A stretch of 37,335 bases of DNA from Ramlibacter sp. (GCF_028291745.1 NZ_JAQGNQ010000115.1:1-37335), one strand, 5' to 3'; numbered from the stretch's first letter, positions 15,548 through 24,293 are shown. Program-made: numbers and translations. The notes: generated from the letters alone by a model not told the origin.

Positions 15548-18306
15548 TGGCAATGCGTGTCCCCACCGTCGACGGCCCGAGCGTCGCCGAGCAGCCACTA
15601 CCCGCGGTCCGCGAGAGCAGCGTCGCCTCCGGCGACCTGCTTGGCGCTTCGGCGCGGCAGATGGGCGCATTCGGCGATGCAGCGCTGAACCTGGGCGTCA
15701 AAATAAACCAAGAGCTAGCCGTAACCGCGGCGAAGGATGCCGACATCCGGTTCGCGCAGGGCCTGACCGATCGGCTGTTCAACCCCGAGACCGGATACAT
15801 GGTGCGCAAGGGCCGCGATGCAGTCGACGCGTACCAGGGCACCGTCGAAGGCATCCAGACCCTGCAGCGCCAGATCCTCGATGGCGTGAACGACCCAGTG
15901 GCGCGCAAGATGGCGCAACAGTCGTTTGCCCAACGCGCGAACGAAGCGATACACACCCTGTCTCGCCACGCAGATACCGAAACACGGGAGTGGAAGCTGC
16001 AGACCAGCGAGTCGCGCGCCACCACGAGCATACTGACCGCCGCAAATGATCCGAGCAATCCGGAGGCGTTCATCAGCGGACTATCGACTGCGATGCACGA
16101 AGCCGAGGCCCAGGGCAAGATTCATGGGTGGGACCCTGAGACCACCGCGGTGCAGACGCAGAAATACGTCGACTACGCCTATGAGCAACGCTACACCTCG
16201 TGGGGCGGCAAAGATCCAGTCGCAGCGTTGACGCACTTCGCGACCTCAGGCGGCGCGAGAATGACACCACTTGCGCGCGAAAACATCCGCAACAAGCTAT
16301 TCCAACAGGCGGCGCCGGTGCTGGCCGACGAACTGAACGCCACCGGCGGCGCCGGCGTGCTCCCGACCGCGCCCCCCGCACCGGACGGAACGCCTGCAGC
16401 TCAGGCGCCCCGCGGCATCCGCAACAACAACCCGGGCAACATCGTGAAGACCGACCGCCCGTGGCAGGGCGAGATGCTGGGCAACGATCCGCGCTATTCG
16501 TCTTTCGACACGCCGGAAGCTGGCATCCGAGCCCTGGCGAAGACGCTCACCACCTACGGCGAGAAGTACGGCCTGAACACGGTGCAGAGCATCATCGCCC
16601 GCTGGGCGCCGGCCAGCGAGAACGACACCGGCGCCTACGTCAACGCCGTCGCGGGACAACTTGGCGTCGGCCCGACGCAGCCGCTCGATCTGAAGAACCC
16701 GGCGACGATGAGCGGGCTGGTGCAGGCAATCGTGAAGCACGAGAACGGCACGCAGCCCTACTCCGATGAGCAGATCGCCCACGGTATTGGGGCGGCGGGC
16801 AATGCGGCTGGCACGCCGGCGAACCTGCCTGCACCCACGGCATTGCGTGGGTACGCGGGCCCAACCGGTCATCCGTTGATCGATGTGCTGCCGCCGGCGG
16901 AGCGCGAGCGGGTGGTCCAGATGGCGCGCACGCAAGGCGCTCAGGCAATGGCCGAAGCGCGCGAGCAGTTGAAGGGACGCGTTCAGGACACGCAGGCCGA
17001 ATACCTGGCCACCGGCACCGCGAGTCACCCGCCGGCGGAGGCGGATTTCATTCGCGCATACGGGCAGGGCGAGGGGCCGCAGCGGTACCGCGAACTGCAG
17101 GACGTGGCTGCCCTGGGGCGCCAGGTGCAGCAAGTACGCAACCTGCCGGCGGTGCAGATCGATCAGATGCTGCAGCAGGCGAAGCCGCCGATCGGCGACG
17201 GATTCGCCTTGCATGAGCGCAACTACGAGGTGCTGACGCGCGCCGCGCAACAGGTGGTTGACGCAAGGCAGAAGGACCCCGTCGATTACGCGCTCCGCAG
17301 CGGCATGTACAACATCAAGCCGCTCACGAGTCTGGAGCCCCAGGCACTCAGCGCAGAGATGCCCCGGCGTGCCGCGGCGGCCGCGCGTATCTCGGCCGAC
17401 TACGGCACGCCGGTGTCACTGCTGACTGTGCCCGAGGCAAAGGCCATGTCGGCGCAGTTGAAAGCTGCGCCGGTGGAAGCGCAGAAGCAGATCCTCGGCG
17501 CGCTTTCCACCAGCGTCGGCGACATCGACCTCTACAAACGCACGATGCAGGCGATCGCGCCCGACAACCCCGTCATCGCAATGGCAGGCGTTCACCAGGC
17601 GCAGCAGCACACCCTCACCGACGGCCGTGATGTGGCGGACCTGATGCTGCGCGGCCAGGCCATCCTGACGCCGAACACAAAGACCGACGGCAGCGGCCAC
17701 GAGGGCGGCCGGTCGCTCGTGAAGATGCCCGAAGAGAAGCTGATGCTCTCCGACTTCAATGCCGTGACCGGGGACGCGTTCAAGGGCCGCGAGCAGGCGG
17801 CAGACCTGTTCTACCAGGGCGCCAAGGCGATCTATGCGGCTCGCAGCGCCGAGGACGGCGACTACTCTGGCGTCATCGATTCGAGGCGCTGGAAGTCCGC
17901 GATCCAACTCGCCACCGGGGGCGTGCAGTCACACAACGGCAGCAAGATCGTGATGCCGTATGGCATGACCTACGACACCTTCCAGAACACGCTGGCGGAT
18001 CGCACAACGCAGCTCGCCCAGACGTCGCCTCCGCTGAATGCCAGCGCCCCCGATCTGCTTCGGCTGCCGCTGGAGAACTACGGCGACGGCAAGTACCTGT
18101 TTCGGCGCGGCGCGGGCTATGTGGTTGACCAGAACGGGCGGCCACTGATCGTGGACGTGAACCCCAGGGCCGGCGAAAGCGGCGGCAAGCCCGCGTTCAC
18201 CGGCGAGAGCAGCCAGGCGGTCCCGCGCGCCCCTCGGCAGCGCCAGAGCACGCTCGGCGTACCCACGAACGCGGGCGGCGCTGCATTCGTCTACCCGAGG
18301 CCCTGA
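15547..18306 (+). CDS. large internal virion protein with peptidoglycan-hydrolase-like domain
   Basis: 919 residues. The N-terminal 260 residues are helical (FAQRANEAIHTLSRHADTE). A domain at about 288-420 starts RGIRNNNPGNI and continues with YSSFDTPEAGIRALAKTL, IIARWAPASENDTGAYV and IVKHENG. This resembles virion-associated lysozyme/transglycosylase-like domains called P5-type structural proteins, thought to cut peptidoglycan locally during DNA entry. The rest is helical, Gln/Ala-rich, with no membrane segment. It corresponds in position and size to the middle ejection protein of podoviruses (gp15/gp16-like). Coupled to its neighbours. Confidence 0.8.
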   Translation: MAMRVPTVDGPSVAEQPLPAVRESSVASGDLLGASARQMGAFGDAALNLGVKINQELAVTAAKDADIRFAQGLTDRLFNPETGYMVRKGRDAVDAYQGTVEGIQTLQRQILDGVNDPVARKMAQQSFAQRANEAIHTLSRHADTETREWKLQTSESRATTSILTAANDPSNPEAFISGLSTAMHEAEAQGKIHGWDPETTAVQTQKYVDYAYEQRYTSWGGKDPVAALTHFATSGGARMTPLARENIRNKLFQQAAPVLADELNATGGAGVLPTAPPAPDGTPAAQAPRGIRNNNPGNIVKTDRPWQGEMLGNDPRYSSFDTPEAGIRALAKTLTTYGEKYGLNTVQSIIARWAPASENDTGAYVNAVAGQLGVGPTQPLDLKNPATMSGLVQAIVKHENGTQPYSDEQIAHGIGAAGNAAGTPANLPAPTALRGYAGPTGHPLIDVLPPAERERVVQMARTQGAQAMAEAREQLKGRVQDTQAEYLATGTASHPPAEADFIRAYGQGEGPQRYRELQDVAALGRQVQQVRNLPAVQIDQMLQQAKPPIGDGFALHERNYEVLTRAAQQVVDARQKDPVDYALRSGMYNIKPLTSLEPQALSAEMPRRAAAAARISADYGTPVSLLTVPEAKAMSAQLKAAPVEAQKQILGALSTSVGDIDLYKRTMQAIAPDNPVIAMAGVHQAQQHTLTDGRDVADLMLRGQAILTPNTKTDGSGHEGGRSLVKMPEEKLMLSDFNAVTGDAFKGREQAADLFYQGAKAIYAARSAEDGDYSGVIDSRRWKSAIQLATGGVQSHNGSKIVMPYGMTYDTFQNTLADRTTQLAQTSPPLNASAPDLLRLPLENYGDGKYLFRRGAGYVVDQNGRPLIVDVNPRAGESGGKPAFTGESSQAVPRAPRQRQSTLGVPTNAGGAAFVYPRP

Positions 18307-18309
18307 TCG

Positions 18310-19524
18310 ATGTTCGACTTCGTCCCCAACGAGCAGAGCGCCACGCTCTTGGCCGCCACGCGGCGGCCGTCGCTCTCGCCCGCCCCCGGCACCTTCGACA
18401 ACTTCCTGCCCGGCGCCGGCAGCTACGCAATGCGCAGCCTCGCCGAGGTGGGCCGCGCCGTCGACCTTGCAGGGTCGGTGTTCCCGATCGTCGCCGACAA
18501 GATCACCGGTGGCACCGAGCAGCAGGACCGCTACTTTCGCGAGCACGATGACGTGTTCAACAGCGCCGTCGACCACTGGACGCCGCGGCCCGGCGAGGTG
18601 GGCACGGCGGGCCAGATCGTTGGCCAGCTCGCCGGCGGCGTCGCGCAGGCGATCATCAGCCCCGCGGTGCTGGTCGGGACTGCACAGCTCTCCACAGCCG
18701 AAGACCTGGTGCGCCAGGGCGTCGACGCGGGCGCTGCAAACGTGGCCGGTGACATCGCCGGCATCGGCATGGCTGCAGGTGTGCGCCTGCCGTTCCTGGG
18801 GCAGACGGCGGCCGCTCGGATCGCCTCCGGCGCCGGCGGCAACGTCGCCTTGGGCGCGGCCACCGCAGGAGCAACGCGCGGCGTGCTGACCGCCTCGGGC
18901 AACCGTGAGCAGGCTGCGCAGTACGACCCCCTGGACGTGAAGGCGCGCGCCCTCGATGCGATGCTCGGTGCCGCGTTCGGCGGGCTGGCACACCTCGATG
19001 CACGCGCACAGGCTGCGCTGCTGGTCGTGAACCAGGCGCACCACATGGAGACCAGCACGGCGCCCGGGCGGCCCGTGACGGACGCCGATGCGACCGCGCA
19101 TGTGCAGGCGCTGCGCCAGGCCGTCGACCAGTTGCTGAATGGCGACCCGGTGAGCGTCCACGGCATCGTGCGAGACGGCGCCTTCGTGCACGACCCGGTC
19201 TACTCGCGTGACCACGATGAGGTAGGCGCTGAGATCGAGCGGCTGGCGCGCGAGGAAGCGCCGCCCCCGCCGATTGATGCACCGCTGCAGCCGACCCGCG
19301 ACACGGCGCCCGACGCGGATCCAATTTCCGCACGCGCACGCCTGGCCGCGGAGCGCAATCCCGACATGCCGATCCCAACCAGCTATTTCGCCGAGGACGG
19401 CACGCCGGTGACGCTGCGCGCGGCCGACGTCATCGCGCACACCGACGCCGAAACCGCGCAGGCCAAGGCCCTGATCCCGAACATCTTCCGCACCGCGGCG
19501 CAGTGCCTGCTGGGAGCCCTGTAA
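18310..19524 (+). CDS. internal virion protein, Gly/Ala-rich with hydrophobic segments
   Basis: 404 residues, starting three bases after the previous stop. Residues about 95-215 hold several Gly/Ala-rich hydrophobic stretches (GQIVGQLAGGVAQAIISPAV, DIAGIGMAAGVRLPFLG, NVALGAATAGATRGV), as expected for a protein that inserts into or crosses a membrane during ejection. The C-terminal third is charged and Pro-rich (EEAPPPPIDAPLQP). No enzymatic motif is visible. Its place between two large ejection-type proteins supports the same role. The TAA stop overlaps the next ATG (TAATG). Confidence 0.7.
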   Translation: MFDFVPNEQSATLLAATRRPSLSPAPGTFDNFLPGAGSYAMRSLAEVGRAVDLAGSVFPIVADKITGGTEQQDRYFREHDDVFNSAVDHWTPRPGEVGTAGQIVGQLAGGVAQAIISPAVLVGTAQLSTAEDLVRQGVDAGAANVAGDIAGIGMAAGVRLPFLGQTAAARIASGAGGNVALGAATAGATRGVLTASGNREQAAQYDPLDVKARALDAMLGAAFGGLAHLDARAQAALLVVNQAHHMETSTAPGRPVTDADATAHVQALRQAVDQLLNGDPVSVHGIVRDGAFVHDPVYSRDHDEVGAEIERLAREEAPPPPIDAPLQPTRDTAPDADPISARARLAAERNPDMPIPTSYFAEDGTPVTLRAADVIAHTDAETAQAKALIPNIFRTAAQCLLGAL

Positions 19525-22088
19525 TGTCCGACTTCACCCGCTGCATTTCCGCCCTCAACAAGGCCGCCGGCCGCGAGCTGCGCGACGACGAGATCCAGAA
19601 CGTCTACGAGAAGATCCAGCGCAAGACCCGCGACCTGGTGAACGACATCCAGGCGGGCCGCATCGACACGGCAGGCGGCAACGCCAACCTGAGCACGCCC
19701 GAGGGGCTGATGCAGCACGCCGCGGAACTCGCCGCCGGCGATATGGTCGCCGAGAAGATCCTGCAGCAGCGGCGCGCGCACCTGCAAATCGCTGCCGTCG
19801 CCGATCGCACGGCGAACGTCGACGCGATGGTGGGCGGCGGCATCGATCGCGTCGACGCGGTGCGTCGGCTGCTCGCCAATGACGCCGACGGCCGCGCGGA
19901 CCAGTTCTCACTCGAGGCGCGCGTGCAAGGCGTGTCCAACCTGCTGAAGTCGAAGATCCAGGACACCTGGGCCGCCATGGGTGACGACTTCCTCGGGTTC
20001 ATCCAGCAGAAGGACAAGATCGCGGCGCTGGTGCGCGAGCTGCGCGGCAAGGACAGCGGCGACCCGATGGCGAGGAAGGGCGCGCAGGCGTGGCTCAAGG
20101 CTGCCGAGGACGCGCGCCGCTGGTTCAACGACAAGGGCGGCGAGGTGGGTCGCCTAGAGGATTGGGGCTTCCCGCAGCACCACTCGCAGGAGCGCGTCGC
20201 GGCCGCCGGCAAAGAGCAGTGGATGGCTGACGTCTTCCCGGCGCTCGATCGCAGCCGGTACACCGACCTGGCTGGCAATCTGATGACCGAGGGCGAGGTG
20301 AAGGGTCTCCTGTCCGCGGCCTGGAACACGATCGCCAGCAACGGCGCGACGAAGATCGAGCCGGGCAAGTTCAAGGGCTCCGGTGCACGCGCAAACCGCA
20401 ACGCCGAAGAACGGCAGATCCACTTCAAGAACGCCGACGCGGTGCTGGGCTACTGGGAGAAGTACGGCGAGAAGACCTTTCCCGAGATCCTGCTCGGACA
20501 CATGGAGCGCATGGCGCGCGACATCTCCTTCATCGAGCACTTCGGGCCGAACCCCGACACCACGTTCCGCATGTTGCGTGACCAGGCGGAGCAGGAGGCG
20601 AAGCTGGCCGCACCGCAGACCCTCAACCGAATCGACAAGCAGCTCGCCAGCCTGGACAACCTCTACGACTACGCCGCCGGCCGCACCAAGCCGGTCGCGA
20701 ATCAGGCGGTGGCCCGCACCTTCAGCGTGCTGCGGGACCTGAACGTCGCTGGCAAGCTGGGGAGCGCTTTCTTCGCCTCGTTCTTCGGCGACAAGGTGAT
20801 GCTCGAGGCCGTGTCGCACCTCAACCACCTGCCGGCGATGCAACGCTGGATGAATGAGCTGCGCCTGCTGAACCCGGCGAACGAGGGCGAGCGCCGCCAG
20901 CTGCAGCGCCAAGGCCTGATGCTCGATTACATGCGGTCCGCGCTATACCGCTTCGGCGAGGACCTGGGCCAGTCCGCGTGGACGGGAAAGCTCGCGAATG
21001 CGGTGGTGCGCGTCTCCGGCCTCTCGGCGATCAACGAGTGGCGCCGCGGCGCCTTCGGGCTGACCATGATGAGCGCCATCGGCCACGAGGTGAGCTCGAA
21101 GGGCTTCGACCAGCTGGGCGCGCAGAGCATGCGACTGCTGCACTCGTTCGGCATCACGGCGGACGACTGGGGGCTGTGGAAGCTCGCGAAGCTGGAAGAC
21201 TACGGCCACGGCAACGACACGATGCTGACGCCCGAGGGCATCGCCAAGATCCCCGACCAGGCGCTGATCGGCGCGGGGCTGATGCCCGCCGACGCGGGCC
21301 CGCACGTGGGCGAGCAGATCCGCCGCGACGCTGTCGTGAAGCTGCTGGGCGCACTGCATTCCGAATCGACCAACGCAATCATCGAGCCGGGCTGGGCGGA
21401 GCGCGCTGCGATGGTGGGCGGCCTGCAGCGCGGACGCATTCGCGACGAGCTGATGCTGGCCTTCTGGCAGTTCAAGGCCTTTCCGGTGGCGCAGTTCCAG
21501 CGCATGTGGGACCTCACGATGGCCCGTCCCACCACGGGCGGCAAGGTCGGCATGCTCACGACGGTGCTGCTGATGCAGACGCTGGCCGGCGCGATGATGC
21601 TGCAGACGCAGGCGCTGCTCGCCGGCCAGGACCCTCGGCCGATGAACGACTGGAAGTTCTGGGCGGCCGCGGCGCTGAAGGGCGGCACGCTGGGCATCTA
21701 CGGTGACTTCCTCTATTCGCAAAGCGGCACCACGCGCTACGGCACCGGGCCGCTGGAGGCGCTGGCCGGGCCGACCATCGGCAGCGCCGCGACGGCGGTG
21801 TCGCTCGCAGTGCGCGCCGGCAACGCGATGAGCGAAGGCAAGGACACGCACCTCGCCGCGAATCTGCTGAACCTGGGCAAGGGCTTCGTGCCGTTCCAGA
21901 ACCTCTGGTACACCAAGGCGGCCACCGATCACATCCTGCTGCAGAACGCGCAGGAGCAGCTGTCGCCGGGCTACCTGGCCAACATGCGCGCGGCCTCCAT
22001 GAAGCAGTTCGGTCAGGGCTGGTGGTGGGCGCCGGGCGAGCCGGTGCCGGAGCGCGCGCCGGATATGCGGAACGCGCTGACGCGCTAG
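19524..22088 (+). CDS. large internal/ejection virion protein
   Basis: 854 residues from ATG 19524 (overlapping the previous TAA). Mostly helical: FTRCISALNKAAGRELRDDE at the start, a long basic-acidic region, and EERQIHFKNADAVLGYWEKY then LLGHMERMARDISFIEHFGP. The second half has hydrophobic helices (KLGSAFFASFFGDKVMLEAV, LTTVLLMQTLAGAMMLQTQA) and ends with a Trp-rich tail (GQGWWWAPGEPVPERAPDM). The length, order and mixed soluble/hydrophobic character fit the largest ejection protein of BPP-1/T7-type podoviruses. The stop TAG shares the tetranucleotide CTAG (22085-22088) with the stop of the convergent minus-strand gene. Confidence 0.75.
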   Translation: MSDFTRCISALNKAAGRELRDDEIQNVYEKIQRKTRDLVNDIQAGRIDTAGGNANLSTPEGLMQHAAELAAGDMVAEKILQQRRAHLQIAAVADRTANVDAMVGGGIDRVDAVRRLLANDADGRADQFSLEARVQGVSNLLKSKIQDTWAAMGDDFLGFIQQKDKIAALVRELRGKDSGDPMARKGAQAWLKAAEDARRWFNDKGGEVGRLEDWGFPQHHSQERVAAAGKEQWMADVFPALDRSRYTDLAGNLMTEGEVKGLLSAAWNTIASNGATKIEPGKFKGSGARANRNAEERQIHFKNADAVLGYWEKYGEKTFPEILLGHMERMARDISFIEHFGPNPDTTFRMLRDQAEQEAKLAAPQTLNRIDKQLASLDNLYDYAAGRTKPVANQAVARTFSVLRDLNVAGKLGSAFFASFFGDKVMLEAVSHLNHLPAMQRWMNELRLLNPANEGERRQLQRQGLMLDYMRSALYRFGEDLGQSAWTGKLANAVVRVSGLSAINEWRRGAFGLTMMSAIGHEVSSKGFDQLGAQSMRLLHSFGITADDWGLWKLAKLEDYGHGNDTMLTPEGIAKIPDQALIGAGLMPADAGPHVGEQIRRDAVVKLLGALHSESTNAIIEPGWAERAAMVGGLQRGRIRDELMLAFWQFKAFPVAQFQRMWDLTMARPTTGGKVGMLTTVLLMQTLAGAMMLQTQALLAGQDPRPMNDWKFWAAAALKGGTLGIYGDFLYSQSGTTRYGTGPLEALAGPTIGSAATAVSLAVRAGNAMSEGKDTHLAANLLNLGKGFVPFQNLWYTKAATDHILLQNAQEQLSPGYLANMRAASMKQFGQGWWWAPGEPVPERAPDMRNALTR

Positions 22089-22570
22089 CGGACGCCGTAG
22101 TCTGGGTAGTCGTAGCGCTCCCGAATCTCTGGAAGGAAAGGGGCTAGGAGCGCACGGCATTCCACGCAATTGATGTGATGGTCGAATGCCTTGGCCTCCG
22201 TGCTGATTTTGTAGAACGCGGGACAGGCAAGATTCTTCCCCGGGGTCCTCGAGGCAATCTCAGGACCGTAGATCGCGCGCAGTGCCTGTATTCGTTGACT
22301 ATGCCCGCGAAAGTTCACTTCTCGCTTCTCCACCTCGTTGTGGAAGGCCGCGTTCCATACCTCCCGAACGGGCGACGGTGGTGCCGGCTTTCCTTCGAGC
22401 CACTGCCGCACGTGATACCGCGACACGATGATGCGCGAGCCGTCGCGGCGGTGCGGCACGTCGTTGGACTCCAGCCATTGGGTCTGCGCGTTCGCCCGGG
22501 CGCGCCCGGTGAGCTGGCGCAATTCGGGCTTGTCGAGGAACTCACTGACGGACGGCAGTTGATCGCTCAT
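22085..22570 (-). CDS. DUF4224-like DNA-binding protein with Cys-rich C-terminus
   Basis: 161 residues. The first 60 (SVSEFLDKPELRQLTGRARA, NAQTQWLESNDVPHRRDGS, RIIVSRYHVRQWLEG) match the DUF4224 pattern, a small helix-turn-helix-like module common in prophages and often near integrases. The C-terminal half has ACPAFYK and INCVECRALL, giving one Cys, a CxxC and nearby His residues that might bind zinc. It is the only element gene on the minus strand besides the secreted repeat protein, and it is divergent from a small plus-strand gene with only 23 bases between starts, so their promoters must overlap. It is the best visible candidate for a regulator in this half of the element. Confidence 0.65.
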   Translation of the reverse strand: MSDQLPSVSEFLDKPELRQLTGRARANAQTQWLESNDVPHRRDGSRIIVSRYHVRQWLEGKPAPPSPVREVWNAAFHNEVEKREVNFRGHSQRIQALRAIYGPEIASRTPGKNLACPAFYKISTEAKAFDHHINCVECRALLAPFLPEIRERYDYPDYGVR

Positions 22571-22593
22571 AGGTTGCGTATTACATTTTCGAC

Positions 22594-22773
22594 ATGAATC
22601 CGCCTCTCCCGAAAGGGGGACCCCGCCCGGGTTCCGGCCGCAAGCCGCTGGGCGAGGAACCCACTGTCATCGTGGCAATACGCATGCTGCCCGAGCAGCG
22701 CGAGAAGCTGCAGCGCCTGGGCGGCGCGCCGTGGTTGCGGAAGAAGATTGACCAGGCGAAGGAGCCTGAGTAA
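22594..22773 (+). CDS. small ribbon-helix-helix-like phage protein
   Basis: 59 residues from ATG 22594. It starts with a basic Gly/Pro-rich stretch (PKGGPRPGSGRKPLG), followed by TVIVAIRMLPEQREKLQRLG and APWLRKKIDQAK. The V-x-V-x-I-R-M beta strand followed by helix EQREKLQRLGG and a Trp-containing helix is the pattern of short RHH-type phage proteins that bind DNA as dimers. Divergent from the DUF4224 gene with a 23-base gap, suggesting that the pair is a small regulatory switch; that is inference. Confidence 0.65.
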   Translation: MNPPLPKGGPRPGSGRKPLGEEPTVIVAIRMLPEQREKLQRLGGAPWLRKKIDQAKEPE

Positions 22774-22881
22774 CCGCAAGCCCCGCGGCGGATCTCGCGG
22801 GGCAAAAAGAAGGCGGCCGACAGAGTGTTACGAGCACTCAGCCGGCCTGACCACAGTCCAACCTGAATGAGAGGAATGACC
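22774..22881. other. leader region with two inverted repeats
   Basis: GCCCCGCG (22780-22787) and CGCGGGGC (22796-22803) form a perfect stem, but it is followed by A residues on the plus strand, so it is not an intrinsic terminator for the upstream gene. GAGTG/CACTC with flanking GGCCG/CGGCC forms a second hairpin further on, before the next ribosome site. A structured leader is possible. Confidence 0.4.
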
Positions 22882-23202
22882 ATGGCTGACCACATTCTCG
22901 CGGACGAGCCCGCGAACCCCATCCCCCAATCGGCAGACGCATTGCCGCCCGACACCCCCCGCACGCAGCTGATCCTGCGCAGCGCCTATGAACTCGCACA
23001 GATCGCCGAGATGGTGCTGCGCGATGTGGAGTACAACTCCGACTCGCTCGAGGACCTGCGCTTCCGGCCGTTGGCGCTGCGCATCAACCAATTGTCGGAC
23101 CTGATCATATGGAGCCTGGAGGACGAGGGAACGTCGGTCGCCGACCTGGAGAAGCAGCTCACCGGCCTGCGCCACGCTGACGGGGTGGTGCACCATGTCT
23201 GA
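22882..23202 (+). CDS. small phage-associated hypothetical protein
   Basis: 106 residues from ATG 22882, preceded by GAGAGGA (22870-22876); an ATG at 22867 lacks a ribosome site. Helical and acidic (LILRSAYELAQIAEMVLRDV, LALRINQLSDLIIWSLEDEG, VADLEKQLTGL), with no cysteine, signal or membrane span. No family is recognised; similar acidic helical small proteins occur as regulators or anti-restriction-type proteins in prophages, but nothing here proves either. The next small frame overlaps its end by eight bases. Confidence 0.6.
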   Translation: MADHILADEPANPIPQSADALPPDTPRTQLILRSAYELAQIAEMVLRDVEYNSDSLEDLRFRPLALRINQLSDLIIWSLEDEGTSVADLEKQLTGLRHADGVVHHV

Positions 23203-23302
23203 CAAGAACGGAAACGACGTTCAGGACCGGCTGGACAGGCTGGCGAGCGAGGCCTTTCCAGCCGCAGCTGTGGAGATCAGAGCCCCCGACAGCCGCGGCT
23301 GA
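23195..23302 (+). CDS. possible 35-residue ORF at the end of the small-gene unit
   Basis: ATG 23195 overlaps the previous gene's end. The peptide starts MSDKNGNDVQDRLDRLASEA and is helical and charged. GGGGTGG at 23181-23187 could be its ribosome site. It is followed by a strong terminator 25 bases after the stop, which supports a real transcript end here. No homology is recognised. Confidence 0.4.
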   Translation: MSDKNGNDVQDRLDRLASEAFPAAAVEIRAPDSRG

Positions 23303-23326
23303 AGACAGGAGCCAAGTCCAGTGCGG

Positions 23327-23349
23327 AAGCCGCCTTCGGGCGGCTTTTT
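23327..23349 (+). terminator. intrinsic terminator (UUCG tetraloop)
   Basis: AAGCCGCC (23327-23334) and GGCGGCTT (23339-23346) with loop TTCG and a T-run to 23349. This is a textbook Rho-independent terminator ending the plus-strand small-gene transcript. Confidence 0.9.
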
Positions 23350-23371
23350 CGTGGGTGCGGCCCCTGGCTGA

Positions 23372-23707
23372 CTAGTTGCAGATCGTCGACGTGCCTATCG
23401 TCGTGCACGTCCTGGAGCGGCCGTCGGGCGTGTTGATGAACGTGGTGTCGCCGATGCGCCTCGAGCTGCTGCCGTCGGAGCCGAAGGTGCTGTCGCCGAT
23501 GCGGTTGTACGTCGTGCCGTCGCTGCGGACGGTGGTGTCGCCAATGCGCTGGTACGTGGTCCCGTCCGAGCTGATGGTCGTCTCCCCGATGCGCTGGTAC
23601 GTCGTCCCATCGGACCGGATCGTGGTGTCGCCGATGCGGTTGTACGTCGTCTGCGCGGCCGCGGCGCCGGCGGCGAGCAGGAGGAAGGCAGGCAGGCGCA
23701 GCTTCAT
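23372..23707 (-). CDS. secreted tandem-repeat protein (cargo gene)
   Basis: 111 residues. A signal peptide (LRLPAFLLLAAGAAAA) is cleaved after about residue 18. The mature protein is four repeats of 15 residues (TTYNRIGDTTIRSDG, TTYQRIGETTISSDG, TTYQRIGDTTVRSDG, TTYNRIGDSTFGSDG) and a degenerate fifth (SSSRRIGDTTFINTPDG), ending with CTTIGTSTICN, whose two Cys could form a disulfide. The pattern suggests a small beta-solenoid or hairpin stack in the periplasm or outside the cell. Similar TTY.RIG.T..gSDG proteins are seen in Proteobacteria, but no function is known to me. It is monocistronic, opposite to the phage genes, and inside the att sites, so it is probably a lysogenic-conversion-type cargo gene. 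Confidence 0.75.
   Translation of the reverse strand: MKLRLPAFLLLAAGAAAAQTTYNRIGDTTIRSDGTTYQRIGETTISSDGTTYQRIGDTTVRSDGTTYNRIGDSTFGSDGSSSRRIGDTTFINTPDGRSRTCTTIGTSTICN
23420..23650 (-). repeat. 45-bp coding tandem repeats
   Basis: On the plus strand the start of GTGTCGCCGATGCG or a close variant recurs every 45 bases at 23445, 23490, 23535, 23580 and 23625. These are the coding repeats of the secreted protein. The repeats are near-identical, so copy number could change by slippage or recombination. Confidence 0.9.
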
Positions 23708-24068
23708 AGGGCCTCCGAGGTGTGGGTCGGACGGTACGCCGACGCGAGGCGACGCACTACGCCCGATCGGGTGAGGCCCTTGCCGCCCGTTCGGAGGAGG
23801 CGCCGGCAGATGACAGGTCTTACAAGAATGTCACCGACCGGACAAGTTGGGTCAATACGCTCCCCGCATAGTGCCCGGCAGTGGGCCCTTTCCCCCGCTC
23901 CGGAGGCGAGAAGTTGGATCAGGCGGGGGGAGAAAGTACGGCACGTATCCTGCTTCTGCTCCGGAGGCACTTAGGGTTCTGTCCTACCCCATCCGGTGTC
24001 GGATGTCCCTGTAATGAGAACCCTGCGGCCGATACGCTGGGATCAGCACTTAGCGCCTGGAGGTACCC
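23708..24068. other. 361-base gene-free stretch before hicBA, with operator-like palindrome
   Basis: No convincing gene on either strand. GCTCCGGAGGC occurs at 23897-23907 and 23958-23968. A perfect palindrome CATCCG-GTGT-CGGATG lies at 23990-24005, 64 bases before hicB, and is a candidate operator for the toxin-antitoxin pair. Confidence 0.45.
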
Positions 24069-24293
24069 ATGGCACTCGAATCGCGTGTGGTAAGGGTTAA
24101 CGTCTACTTCGACCCGGAGGTGGAGAGCTTCTGGGCGGACAGTCCTGATCTCGATGGCCTTTCCGCCAGCGGCAAGTCGCGCGTAGAGGTGGAGCAGGAA
24201 GCGCGTTGGGCGGCCGAGACCTTGCTGGAATTGGCCGGCGTCCAGGAACCCCCGCGGCTCAACTTCGAGGATGCTGTCTACCGGCCGGAATGA
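24069..24293 (+). CDS. hicB: HicB-like antitoxin (DUF1902 type)
   Basis: 74 residues from ATG 24069 with CTGGAGG at 24056-24062. VNVYFDPEVESFWADSPDLD, then GLSASGKSRVEVEQEARWAA, is the DUF1902/HicB-like partial RNase-H fold. It should bind and block the HicA RNase. The protein is short and shows no C-terminal helix-turn-helix or RHH DNA-binding domain, unlike many HicB proteins, so autoregulation may be weak or depend on another factor. The stop overlaps the hicA start (ATGA). Confidence 0.82.
   Translation: MALESRVVRVNVYFDPEVESFWADSPDLDGLSASGKSRVEVEQEARWAAETLLELAGVQEPPRLNFEDAVYRPE

Noticed and set aside
14515..22088. Diversity-generating retroelement, suspected because the ejection proteins recall BPP-1-type podophages
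   Set aside because: No reverse transcriptase, no template/variable repeat pair and no tail-fibre gene are present in the element.
22780..22803. Perfect hairpin as terminator of the small RHH-like gene
   Set aside because: Followed by A residues on the plus strand rather than T; the T-run is on the wrong side for either gene.
23420..23650. Possible CRISPR or variable-region array from 45-bp periodicity
   Set aside because: The repeats are in frame with a signal-peptide-bearing protein and encode a clear 15-residue repeat.
23720..23974. 84-codon plus-strand open frame in the gap before hicB
   Set aside because: No ribosome site or recognisable motif, Arg/Pro/Ser-rich composition, and it starts in the upstream region of the divergent secreted-protein gene.
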